From Shimia sp047124445 (GTDB taxonomy: Bacteria > Pseudomonadota > Alphaproteobacteria > Rhodobacterales > Rhodobacteraceae), in contig NZ_CP138921.1 in NCBI RefSeq assembly GCF_047124445.1, positions 1,612,001 through 1,676,000 on the forward strand: a DNA stretch of 64,000 nt, given 5' to 3'. The translations under genes and the position numbers were made by a program. The notes beneath the pieces are model-generated. The model searched no databases. It saw nothing but the letters and a program-made list of their open reading frames with translations, and had not been told where the DNA came from. Position 1 is the stretch's first letter. Each line of letters opens with the position of its first letter. This document shows positions 1 to 7,940 of the stretch, piece by piece.

Positions 1-1
1 G

Positions 2-826
2 ATGGGTAAGGACCTCTCGTCCAAGCGCCTCTTAGAAGGAGTTGAGAGGGTAGTAGCCGATCCATTGCGGTTTAAAGCTAGACTTGAAATCGGTGACCAA
101 GTCTACACGACCCTGACTTTGAGGAACAAAGCCTTTGAGTTTTGGGATGTGGCAGGTGCCGCGTCGGCTGGAGCCAAGCTCGCGGGAAGCGCGACAGTTG
201 CCTCCACATTCTTCACGTCAACTTCGGGCGGGATTCTGGGCTTTTTGGGCGTGGCAACGGCAGTCACACCAATTGGGTGGATTATCGGAGCAAGTGTCGT
301 ATCTGGTGGCGCATACTTTGGCCTAATCAAATTGCTCAAAGGCATGGATGACGGGAAAGTTGAGGTCGTTCCTGCCTTCATCAACTCGCCCATCGATGTC
401 CTTGCGATTGGTCTCTTCGATCTCATCGCCCCGCTTAGCCTGAAGGTTGCCGCTGCCGACGGAAAGGTGTCTGAGGAGGAACTGGAAGTCATTCGCGGAT
501 ACTTCATTGATAACTGGGGATACGACCCGGCGTTCGTTGATGCCGCCCTCACTCTCTTCCTAGACCGCCTCGACCAACTGACTCTCCAGGAGCTTACCGA
601 GGGCCTCAGACGCTTCACGCTGGAGAGCAAGGATTGCAACCATAAGAAGGTTCGTGAGCGGGTCGTGGCGCTGCTGAGAGAGATTGCTGAGGCGGATGGT
701 CAGCTTCACGAGATGGAGCTGCTGGCGATCAATCACGTCGCTGAATGCTTGCCCAAGGACCCGTGGTTTAAGCTTCCACGGTGGGCCAAAAGATCGGGAC
801 GCGGACAGGCTAAAGTGCCCCAATAA
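2..826 (+). CDS. TerB-like domain protein with membrane hairpin (possibly 5'-partial)
   Basis: A 274-residue reading frame opens two bases into the window, so the true start may lie upstream. A Gly/Ala-rich hydrophobic stretch at about residues 72-112 could be one or two membrane segments. The C-terminal half (about 135-250) has the helical pattern of TerB/DjlA-type domains, with two acidic repeats of the AAADGKVSEEE and AEADGQLHEME kind that resemble the TerB metal-binding helices. TerB-family domains occur in tellurite/stress membrane complexes and in defence-associated proteins; no function can be assigned here. It ends 59 bases before the tRNA-Gln-like repeat at 886, so it lies outside the island that starts there and may belong to another element. 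Assignment to the TerB superfamily is by pattern only. Confidence 0.55.
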   Translation: MGKDLSSKRLLEGVERVVADPLRFKARLEIGDQVYTTLTLRNKAFEFWDVAGAASAGAKLAGSATVASTFFTSTSGGILGFLGVATAVTPIGWIIGASVVSGGAYFGLIKLLKGMDDGKVEVVPAFINSPIDVLAIGLFDLIAPLSLKVAAADGKVSEEELEVIRGYFIDNWGYDPAFVDAALTLFLDRLDQLTLQELTEGLRRFTLESKDCNHKKVRERVVALLREIAEADGQLHEMELLAINHVAECLPKDPWFKLPRWAKRSGRGQAKVPQ

Positions 827-885
827 GTGCCCCAGTTTTTGAGTTGGTTCGGGAAAGCCGATGCGTTTCATCGAGACGCAAGGCT

Positions 886-904
886 TCCTACCACCCCAGC
901 CACT
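886..904 (+). repeat. att-like direct repeat, left copy (tRNA-Gln 3' end)
   Basis: TCCTACCACCCCAGCCACT, identical to 11663-11681. The first 17 bases equal the last 17 of a typical tRNA-Gln gene including CCA. The sequence upstream does not form a tRNA, so this is a duplicated attachment core rather than the gene itself. The integrase remnant begins about 225 bases downstream. Confidence 0.75.
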
Positions 905-1129
905 AAGATGAAAAAATCCAATAAAATCAATGAATGCGCATCCGGCGCATTGTCCCGCCCTGTGCGGCGTCAAAACCGTCAACTACGGTCTGACGTCAGA
1001 CTCAAAGTCGCAAAAAAAATCGATTCAAACCCAATCACAGAATTTCTGGGGTCTGAAAGTCGAACTCACGTTTTTCCTACAAGCGCTGACAAACCCGTCT
1101 TAGCGCGACCGCAGGAAGAAAGAGTTCCG

Positions 1130-3067
1130 ATGTACATTGATGCTAACCTCACCGTCCCCGCGCAGTTCGTTCAATCAATTTCCCGCGAGATGGTACGCAG
1201 TCACTTCGAGGTGCTAAGCCGGAGTTTCAACGACTTCGCCTTCGACGCAGACGCCAGGATTGACGAACTCCGGAAGTCTCTCAATGATTTTAAGGTCGAG
1301 CTGAAGAAGAGCGACTTTTCTCGATCACAAAATTTGGCTCAAGACATAGCTAATAAACTCGGTATGTCCACTAAGGGCCTTTTTACTTCAGGAGCAAATC
1401 GCCAGTTCGCCACAGCGCTTAAAGCTGTTCTAACAACGGAACTGAAATCACTTGAGGATTTTGAAGATCCGCTCCTCTCGGCACGCGGCTTGCTTGATCG
1501 ATACGAAATCTGTTTGCGTGACGGCCAAGTTCCTCCCTACATTTCCATTTCTTCTGCGGTGGAGCACGCGAAAGCAAATCGAACTGAAGAAATGAAAAGA
1601 AAGATCGACGCAACGAGCGGCCTTCTTCTGGAGTTTTTTGGGGATGTTTCCCTTGACTACCTTTCTCAAAATGTCGGCGAGTTCTTCCGGTTCTTACATC
1701 GTTTGCCCAGAGATCACGGTCAAAAGCATGGCAAGAACCGGCATATACAGGAGAGCAAAGCCCAATCCAAACAAGATCTAATTGATGCCGCCGATGCTCA
1801 CGACAGAGAATTTTATGATGCAGTCAGATCAACTCCGAATACAAGCCTTCAGCAGCAGAGGGCTGAACTTCCAGATTTGCTGACCATCAGAATGGCCCAC
1901 GCAAACCTCGAACGTCACTTGGACCGAATTCACGACGTGCTTCGACATGCGGCCGCGCATTTGGGGTACACGGGTCCCACTAAACTAATGGGGTACAGTG
2001 AACTTAAGAGACGTATGAAGACGTACGACCAAGAACTTGCCAAGGAAGAGCCGCTCTTCATCCGACTTACTCGCCCAAAACGTCGCACGCGTTGGAGCAA
2101 TCAGCGAATGAAGACGCTATTGACATCACCTGTGTATCGAGGCTGCAAGTCTTCCCACCGTCGAAGTCAGCCGGGCAAGCGCTTGATTAGAGACGCGATT
2201 TATTGGGTACCTCTAATCGTTTTGTTCATGGGAACTCGGTTGACTGAAGTACTTCAGCTCAAAGCCCGCGACTTGATCCTCCACTCAGACGGAGTTTTTT
2301 GTTTGCGCTTGGCTTGGTCGGCAGAACAGGATGGAAAAACTGAGGAAAGCCAGCGGGAAGTTCCTATTCCAGAAGCTCTGATCGAACTGGGATTTGTCGA
2401 ATGGATCAAGAAAAAAGGACACAACCCCAACAACTTGCTGTTTCCTGAGATCTATAAAAACAATCCTAAGCACACCGACCAAACCTTTACCAAACGCTTT
2501 CAAACGGTCCGGAAGAACCTCAACATCCTGAGTCACAGCGAGGATTTCTATGCTTTGCGCATGTCTCTTTAATCCGCTTTGTGGCGCGGCGGTGTAAGTG
2601 AATCTGACCGGCAAATTGTGATTGGGCACGCGTCAACAACAACCATCGGGAAACACTATACTGATCCAGACATGAAAGTATTGAAAGCTCTGATGGACAG
2701 GGCGGACTTCAAGCTGCGCATCTTCCATTCCCGAGAGCATAGCTGTCCACTCATCGGTGACTGCCAGTTGGTTTCAGGTAAACCAGCTCGAATTGAGGTC
2801 GCACTCAACTCCATTGGCGACGTTGGCGCAATCAGGGTCGTCGACGAAGCGTCGAGTACCGAAATTTTTTCTTGCGCTGTGCAATGCAATGACTTTTCGT
2901 CTTCTGCCAAGTGGGCGTCAGCAAAATCGTTGTCAAAAGAGCATGCGGCTAATGCAGTCCAAGATTTGACAAGCGAATTTTCATTTATCAAACCGGGGAA
3001 CTCAGTCGAAAGTGACGCGTTCGATCATTTCATGGCTTTTGGAATGACCACAACCGGAAGCAAGTGA
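1130..3067 (+). pseudogene. Tyrosine site-specific integrase, interrupted by an in-frame stop
   Basis: The frame reads through a phage-type integrase with a single TAA at 2570-2572 inside the catalytic domain. Upstream is a long helical DNA-binding part and the box I arginine in FMGTRLTEVLQL; at the stop the box II region reads FYALRMSL, then the same frame resumes with SALWRGGVSESDRQIVIGHAS and the tyrosine motif KHYTD. The residue aligned with the catalytic His of HxxR is Tyr here. The last 140 residues after the tyrosine are not a known domain. I chose ATG 1130; an in-frame ATG at 908 and GTG at 827 give a longer N-terminus that does not look coding. Without readthrough the catalytic His and Tyr are lost, so it is most likely inactive. 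A sequencing error at 2570 is the main alternative. Confidence 0.8.
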
Positions 3068-3096
3068 AGCATTGCCGTTGTCGTTACGCTTCCATC

Positions 3097-3483
3097 CTAC
3101 CTGAACGCGCCCCTACAATTGGGGCGCGATTTGACGCCAAAAAAACGACTATCTACGTTTTTAAGTTGCATACTCAAAAGTTCACGGCGTCCTGACGGGA
3201 GCGCTCCGGAATTACTCAGATGTGCAATGAAGTAACTGACGTGGCTGGTCACTACATTTGTCTCATTAGGATCGAGGAAGCCGCTTATCTGAGCTTCCTT
3301 AGCAAGCTCAAAAATGGACCTTCTGAACGTCGATACGTGAGCTCCGGGCTCTTTCCGCAATGCCTCTTGGAACAGCGTGCCAGCGCCATAGAGTATCCTG
3401 CGATTTTCATGTGAAACCAAGTCGATTAGGCCCTGCCGGATTTCTTCAGTTTGTGCGTCAAAGTCGCCAAAAATCATTGCCAT
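3097..3483 (-). CDS. Hypothetical 128-aa protein downstream of the relaxase
   Basis: A 128-residue protein I do not recognise. It starts 5 bases after the relaxase stop, with GAAAGG placed about 8 bases before the ATG, so it is probably co-transcribed and translated with the relaxase. It is predicted largely helical, with no signal peptide or membrane segment, and is basic toward the C-terminus. Position suggests an accessory of mobilization or replication, but nothing in the sequence proves this. An 8-bp inverted repeat (3106-3113 and 3121-3128) overlaps its last codons and may be a terminator between it and the convergent integrase remnant. Confidence 0.6.
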   Translation of the reverse strand: MAMIFGDFDAQTEEIRQGLIDLVSHENRRILYGAGTLFQEALRKEPGAHVSTFRRSIFELAKEAQISGFLDPNETNVVTSHVSYFIAHLSNSGALPSGRRELLSMQLKNVDSRFFGVKSRPNCRGAFR

Positions 3484-3488
3484 AAGTG

Positions 3489-4301
3489 CTACCTTTCTCT
3501 TGCCCGTTCGGAATTTTCCTGCGCCAAATACTGCCGCGCCAACGACTGCAAACTGGCTGCTTGAGAGCGTTGGTCAGCACTCGAATGGGCTGGGAGCCGA
3601 TCTAATAGCTTTTGAACACGCTTCAGCAGAATTCTCGCACGCAATAGAAGGCTGTTGGCTTCTTCTTCTGCAGCATGGACAATCAACTGTGCCCGCTTTT
3701 TAGCTACCTCTTGTGTGCGCAGCGCTGCCTCTTCGGCCAACCTTTGTTTCTTGGTTTTCGGTTTATTTCCAGGTTCACCGTACTCAAAACCCAATGCCTC
3801 AGAACATCTTTGACGAAGTCGCTCGTAGCTGTCTTTGCCCTTCGTGGCCGGATGTTGCTTGTGACTAACTTTCCACTTGCGGCCCTTTTTTGTTTTGCTT
3901 TCGTACAGCGGGACGCAGACAGCATGAATGTGAGGCGTTTGTTCATCGGTGTGCAAAACGGCATACACAAACCACGCGCCATACTCATCTCGCAGAAAGC
4001 GCTTCGTGTCTGACAACCACTTTGCGATGGCGAGCGAGTCTTCCCAATCAAACCCCTCCCCCGGCTGTATCACAAAGCGATTGAATGGGCGCTCGTTGTC
4101 AGCACGAGGATTTGCTTGAAATTCCGACAAGCACGCCTGCACTTCCGCTTTTGGGTCACCGCTTCCCTGAAGTACGAAGTTGTCTTTGCTGCGACTAAGA
4201 TCTACATGAGAGAGGTCCCCCGCCAGCCGCAGATCATGCCTCCGCTGACCTTCCAAGGCAGACCACCCCACACGTTCGATGTTGAAAACAAGTTTCGTCA
4301 T
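3489..4301 (-). CDS. MobV/Pre-family relaxase (plasmid mobilization)
   Basis: 270 residues with the MobV relaxase signature: ...HTDEQTPHIHAVCVPL at about 117-132, where His124 and His126 belong to the metal-binding HxH motif of this family, preceded by an N-terminal nicking half. The C-terminal third (about 180-260) is charged and helical, likely a coiled coil. MobV relaxases nick at oriT and lead single-stranded DNA to the recipient through another element's conjugation channel; no type IV secretion gene is seen here, so the island would be mobilizable rather than self-transmissible. A near-perfect 16-bp inverted repeat 27 bases upstream is a good oriT candidate. The gene is shorter than many plasmid Mob proteins, whose extra length is usually in the variable C-terminus. 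Confidence 0.85.
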   Translation of the reverse strand: MTKLVFNIERVGWSALEGQRRHDLRLAGDLSHVDLSRSKDNFVLQGSGDPKAEVQACLSEFQANPRADNERPFNRFVIQPGEGFDWEDSLAIAKWLSDTKRFLRDEYGAWFVYAVLHTDEQTPHIHAVCVPLYESKTKKGRKWKVSHKQHPATKGKDSYERLRQRCSEALGFEYGEPGNKPKTKKQRLAEEAALRTQEVAKKRAQLIVHAAEEEANSLLLRARILLKRVQKLLDRLPAHSSADQRSQAASLQSLARQYLAQENSERARER

Positions 4302-4327
4302 GCATCGGAATTAGTTCCAGAGAGCCA

Positions 4328-4365
4328 TTTTCAAAAATGGATTGCCCATAATCCATTTTTGAGAA
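4328..4365. repeat. 16-bp inverted repeat upstream of relaxase, candidate oriT
   Basis: Arms 4328-4343 (TTTTCAAAAATGGATT) and 4350-4365 (AATCCATTTTTGAGAA) pair at 15 of 16 positions around the six-base spacer GCCCAT. A third copy of CAAAAATGG follows at about 4366-4374. MobV elements usually keep oriT, with an inverted repeat, just upstream of the relaxase gene, as here. The pMV158-type nick consensus is not obvious, so oriT is an inference; an operator or a terminator of the upstream helicase gene is also possible. Confidence 0.5.
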
Positions 4366-4490
4366 CAAAAATGGTGGGCCCTTCGGGAAAGAGTGCCGTT
4401 GAGGCCGATAAAAAAAAGCAATCGCCCCCAATGAGCCTAAAGAAGCCTGCTCTACTGGAGCGCTTCTGACATAGACTTGTATCAGCGGTC

Positions 4491-5600
4491 TCAAGGACAC
4501 TGTAGGCGATAACTCTTGTTCTCTTCCTCAATTTTTCCTGCTTTCAGAAGATCTGAGAGCCCACTGCTAACCGCCTTCCTGAGATTTTCGGGGACGTCAC
4601 GGACATCGTTGAAGGGCTCGCCAACGATGTTTCGCAATGAGGCCGAGTTATGCCAAGCATTTGCGTCAACAGTGCTTAAATCATTGAGTACGCGAAGCAA
4701 CTCTTCAGACCGTTGATTGGCCTTGGATTTTCCGCGAGGTGGCTTCCGAGAGTTCGCTGCAATCAGAGATGACTTTGACTGATGCAACGGAACCGCTTTA
4801 GGCACAGTGATCATGTCGCCCTCATCATCGAAAGCAACGTCCAACGTTTCGATTTCAAAGTGTAGCGGATCCTGCAGCTTAGTGTTCTTTTGTTTTTTGG
4901 GTACCAGGCTCACAAAGCCATCCGAAGAGCGCTTCAAAATGAATGTATCATGTGTGTTGCCTTCAAAGGCGGAGGAACCACGGGCTCGACCTTCATTGGA
5001 GTGCGAGGTGTGGTGCACAAAAAGAACATAACAGTTCGCAGCTTTAGCTATGGCCTCACCGTTACTGATAACTCTCCCCATTGCTGTGGAAGAGTTTTCA
5101 TCAGCGTCTCCGATGGCCAAATTTGTAGTGTCCACAACAACCATAGCGCCCTTAGTGTCGGCAAATTTCTTGTAGTTGCGTACATCTTCTATAATTCCAT
5201 CGATGTGAGATGGATCGAGAAAGTTCGGGCACTTTTCCACGACTACGAAAGGGGTAGAAGCTGACGGTGCCTCGTGCAGGTATGGATACGCGCGATCTTT
5301 CACGCCTTCTGGGTCTTCTGCCGCCAAATAGTAAACAACCGAGCGCCGCACTTTTGTTCCCGCAAACGACTTGCCTTGGGCGATGTGAGAACAAAACGAA
5401 GAAATAATTGCCGTTTTTCCGGCGGCAGGCGGAGCTACCACCATTCCAGTGTGCCCCTGCTTAAAGAAGTGCTTCACAATGTAATTTGCCTTACGGTTCA
5501 CTTTGTGATCGGCTGCGTTGCTGAAGCTACCCGCTGCAAAGCCGGTTAGTACGTCTTCAAGTGTCTTTGTTTTCGTAGCTTTGTTTTTTGGTTTTCCCAT
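4491..5600 (-). CDS. RepA-like hexameric helicase / AAA_25 ATPase
   Basis: 369 residues with a RecA-fold ATPase core: Walker A APPAAGKT (about 56-63), a conserved AAED segment (about 93-96) and Walker B AMVVVDT ending at Asp157, then LFVHHTSH. This is the pattern of RSF1010 RepA and the AAA_25 helicase-like ATPases of plasmids and mobile islands. The C-terminal 100 residues look like a winged-helix tail (SGLSDLLKAGKIEEENKSYRL). I use ATG 5600 with AGGGA upstream; a TTG three codons earlier is possible but too close to the AGGGA. RepC- and RepB-type partners are absent from the window, so autonomous replication is unproven. The gene is followed by the relaxase on the same strand. Confidence 0.8.
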   Translation of the reverse strand: MGKPKNKATKTKTLEDVLTGFAAGSFSNAADHKVNRKANYIVKHFFKQGHTGMVVAPPAAGKTAIISSFCSHIAQGKSFAGTKVRRSVVYYLAAEDPEGVKDRAYPYLHEAPSASTPFVVVEKCPNFLDPSHIDGIIEDVRNYKKFADTKGAMVVVDTTNLAIGDADENSSTAMGRVISNGEAIAKAANCYVLFVHHTSHSNEGRARGSSAFEGNTHDTFILKRSSDGFVSLVPKKQKNTKLQDPLHFEIETLDVAFDDEGDMITVPKAVPLHQSKSSLIAANSRKPPRGKSKANQRSEELLRVLNDLSTVDANAWHNSASLRNIVGEPFNDVRDVPENLRKAVSSGLSDLLKAGKIEEENKSYRLQCP

Positions 5601-5909
5601 GATGTACAATTTCCCTAAACTGGGCGACCCAATGTCACCCTTACGAGAAGGAAGTTGTTTCGTTGGGAATATTAGGAAACAAACTTTTTGCGGAAAGTTG
5701 GGACAGGACCAGGCTTTCCTTAGAAAGCCTGGTCCTGTCCCAACACTTCAAATCCAAGTGGCCCGCCAGAAACCAATCTTCTCTCACACCTTTGACAGAA
5801 TAATGTTCGGCCCAAGATTGCCATTCTCCAAGGTCCCATCAAACTCCTGCTTTACGATCTAACGCAGTCGTCGACGAGTCCTGAGACTTGGTGATCCAGC
5901 CATTAATCA
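5601..5909. other. Non-coding region between helicase and HlyD genes; putative replication/regulatory zone
   Basis: About 310 bases without a convincing gene, carrying the perfect hairpin described separately. It must hold the promoter of the helicase gene, which reads leftward, and the 3' end of the HlyD operon. I see no clear iteron array and no unambiguous promoter. Confidence 0.5.
5697..5744. repeat. Perfect 22-bp hairpin (4-base loop) upstream of the repA-like gene
   Basis: Arm 5697-5718 (begins GTTGGGACAGGACC) is the exact reverse complement of 5723-5744 (ends GGTCCTGTCCCAAC), with loop CTTA. Twenty-two uninterrupted pairs is far beyond a usual terminator, and no T-tract follows on either side. 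The position, about 100 bases upstream of a RepA-like helicase gene, recalls the single-strand initiation hairpins of RSF1010-type origins. A terminator for the HlyD operon or an element remnant are alternatives. Confidence 0.7.
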
Positions 5910-7043
5910 CTACAAGTAGTTTGTCATTTTACTTATCCAAAAAAGTATTTCTGCAAGTACAGCGATTGCTCCAGCGTCTTCGGAAATGACCAAGGCTGTC
6001 CCAGACGCGCCGAACTTGATCCATTGTTCCTCATTAATCTCGGGAACGTCAGCAATCACGATGTAGTCGGATGATCCTGTGAGTTCCCGTAAGCTTGCCA
6101 AACTGCTACGGGTATCAATGGCTCCCTCATCGGTGACCATGGGAATATCGCTAATAATTGCCTTAAACTCCTGGCCCGGCAGTGTTCTGAGCGCGATCCT
6201 GATTTCGTCGCCTGTCGACACATTTTGCAAACTACTCTGAGGCAAAGTCGCAATGAGTTTCCGATCATCGGGAACCACAAAATTGAGAGCTCCTTGTAGC
6301 GTCGATACGCGGTTTCCAACCCTGAGAGTCAATCCTGTAACTTGGCCGTCAGCGGGAGCTCGAACAACTGTTTGATCCAATTCCCAACGGGCTTGCTTTA
6401 ACTGGTTTTGTGTTTCAACGATCCCTACATCCACGCCGTCAATTTGTGCGGAAATTCTACGCTCAAGGCTCGTTTTTCGCGCGGTGGCCGCTCTTAGGTT
6501 CGCATCCAGTTGCTCAATTGTGGAAACTGCTTCCTGCAACCGAAATTCCGCCGACGCGCCGCGGTCTGCCAGTTGAATGATGTCATCCCGACGCTGAATT
6601 CCGAACGTTAATTGCGCCTCCAGAGATTCAATTTCGGCCTGAGACGCCTCAAGGTCATTGAGAAGTTGATCGGCGGTAGCTTCAGCCGTGGACAGTGAGG
6701 CTTCAAGGCGAGCCACTTCCGCAACCTGTTTTGTATCATCCATCCGAAAGAGCACGTCTCCGGCGCTTACGGGCTTATTCGGCTCTACCAGCAGTTCCGT
6801 GACAGTACCCGCAACATTTGGCGTGACACTGATTACGGCCCCTTGAACGGAAACTGTTCCAGATGGCGTTGATCGCTTCAGCGCTCCAATCACAACCAGC
6901 GTAATCACCAACGCTCCGAGGTATACCACGGTTTTAGAAGCCCCATTCCAGGGCAATAGTTTTAGCTTGTAAAAAACAAGCCACGTTAGCCCGAAATATA
7001 ATGCCAGAACGATTAACACTGGTGGTCTCCTTTGTTCAGACAA
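5910..7043 (-). CDS. HlyD-family membrane-fusion protein (YiaV/YibH-like)
   Basis: 377 residues. Two N-terminal membrane segments (about 9-27 and 39-57) are followed by a barrel/lipoyl half-motif (VISVTPNVAGTVTELLVEPNKPVSAGDVLFRMD), a long periplasmic coiled coil (about 110-215) and a second lipoyl half (VVRAPADGQVTGLTLRVGNRV). This is the periplasmic adaptor architecture of HlyD/EmrA proteins; the two-helix N-terminus resembles YiaV/YibH. Such adaptors link an inner-membrane pump to an outer-membrane channel, but no pump or TolC gene is next to it. It is the last gene of the leftward sulfatase operon, 64 bases after the outer-membrane protein gene. Its substrate is unknown. Confidence 0.8.
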   Translation of the reverse strand: MSEQRRPPVLIVLALYFGLTWLVFYKLKLLPWNGASKTVVYLGALVITLVVIGALKRSTPSGTVSVQGAVISVTPNVAGTVTELLVEPNKPVSAGDVLFRMDDTKQVAEVARLEASLSTAEATADQLLNDLEASQAEIESLEAQLTFGIQRRDDIIQLADRGASAEFRLQEAVSTIEQLDANLRAATARKTSLERRISAQIDGVDVGIVETQNQLKQARWELDQTVVRAPADGQVTGLTLRVGNRVSTLQGALNFVVPDDRKLIATLPQSSLQNVSTGDEIRIALRTLPGQEFKAIISDIPMVTDEGAIDTRSSLASLRELTGSSDYIVIADVPEINEEQWIKFGASGTALVISEDAGAIAVLAEILFWISKMTNYL

Positions 7044-7107
7044 TTTGCAGGTGCTGGCAGCAGCCTTCTAAGCAGCTACTTCCGCGAAACTTGCCTGGCG
7101 AACGGGA

Positions 7108-7839
7108 TCAAAACGATATCTTGGCGCCGATAATTGGGCCGGAGAACGAAAGGTCGGACAATACGTTAGAAGAATTTCCCAAGTCCCACTCCATATGCCG
7201 GTACCCAAAACTTAGGTCCCAATTGTTGATACGGTATTCTAAGGAGGCGCCCACTTGCCAAGTCAGGTCGCTACCGCCGGCACCGATATCTGCAATGTAT
7301 GATAGCGCCCATTTTTCAGACAGACGTTGAGATCCTCGAAAGCCGACAATCGCATCAAAGTTTGTGATTTGCCCCGACACCCTTTGAGAGCCTCCACCAA
7401 CAGACAAGTTGGCGGCAGCGTCCATACCGAGGTAGCGAAACCCGCCATAAGCGACCAGCCGACTGTCTGGACGATGATGGAAATCGTATCCAATCGAACC
7501 AGTGAATACAAAACCTGATACGTCCGCATCGGCAGTCGCGGGAATACCTGGTCCGACAGCTGCATTCTGGCCAGATTTCAAGTCAAGATATTGAAAATCT
7601 CCCAACAAAGAAACTGGCCCCTTGTTTGCTTCAAGTGCGCCCATCAATCCAAATTCAAGATTGTCCAAGACGTCTGAAAAGCTGAGTTCAACATCCTGGC
7701 CGGTCGTTGTTGTACCACCAAGGGCTGGCGCCCATAGGTATACGAACGCCCGGTAGTCCCATTGCCGTGTTTCTTCCGAGAGCGCCGGAGACGCAGACAG
7801 CAGAGCGGCCATTGAAGTGGTGAGAACTATTTTTTTCAT
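7108..7839 (-). CDS. Outer-membrane beta-barrel protein
   Basis: 243 residues with a signal peptide (about 1-21, cut near ALSEE). The mature part alternates polar and aromatic/hydrophobic residues as in an 8- to 10-strand barrel and ends in a C-terminal Phe (GPIIGAKISF), the BAM recognition signature. It has the general form of small porin-like outer-membrane proteins, without identifiable specificity. It lies between the sulfatase and HlyD genes on the same strand, about 100 bases after the sulfatase stop, suggesting co-expression and a role in passing or sensing the sulfated substrate or product. Confidence 0.75.
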   Translation of the reverse strand: MKKIVLTTSMAALLSASPALSEETRQWDYRAFVYLWAPALGGTTTTGQDVELSFSDVLDNLEFGLMGALEANKGPVSLLGDFQYLDLKSGQNAAVGPGIPATADADVSGFVFTGSIGYDFHHRPDSRLVAYGGFRYLGMDAAANLSVGGGSQRVSGQITNFDAIVGFRGSQRLSEKWALSYIADIGAGGSDLTWQVGASLEYRINNWDLSFGYRHMEWDLGNSSNVLSDLSFSGPIIGAKISF

Positions 7840-7940
7840 CGGGTTTTCCTCAGAGTTTTCCGCAGCGACAAACGGTTGAAAGAGAATTTAAAGGTGCGAA
7901 GTGGGCGCTCAGAAAGCCTCAAAGCGCCCCGACTAAAACA

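Noticed and set aside
886..904. A complete tRNA-Gln gene
   Set aside because: Only the 3' terminal 17 bases match; no anticodon, T-loop or 5' acceptor strand lies upstream.
827..1129. N-terminal extension of the integrase from GTG 827 or ATG 908
   Set aside because: It would run across the attachment repeat (GTG 827), and the translated segment lacks integrase-like features; ATG 1130 is preferred.
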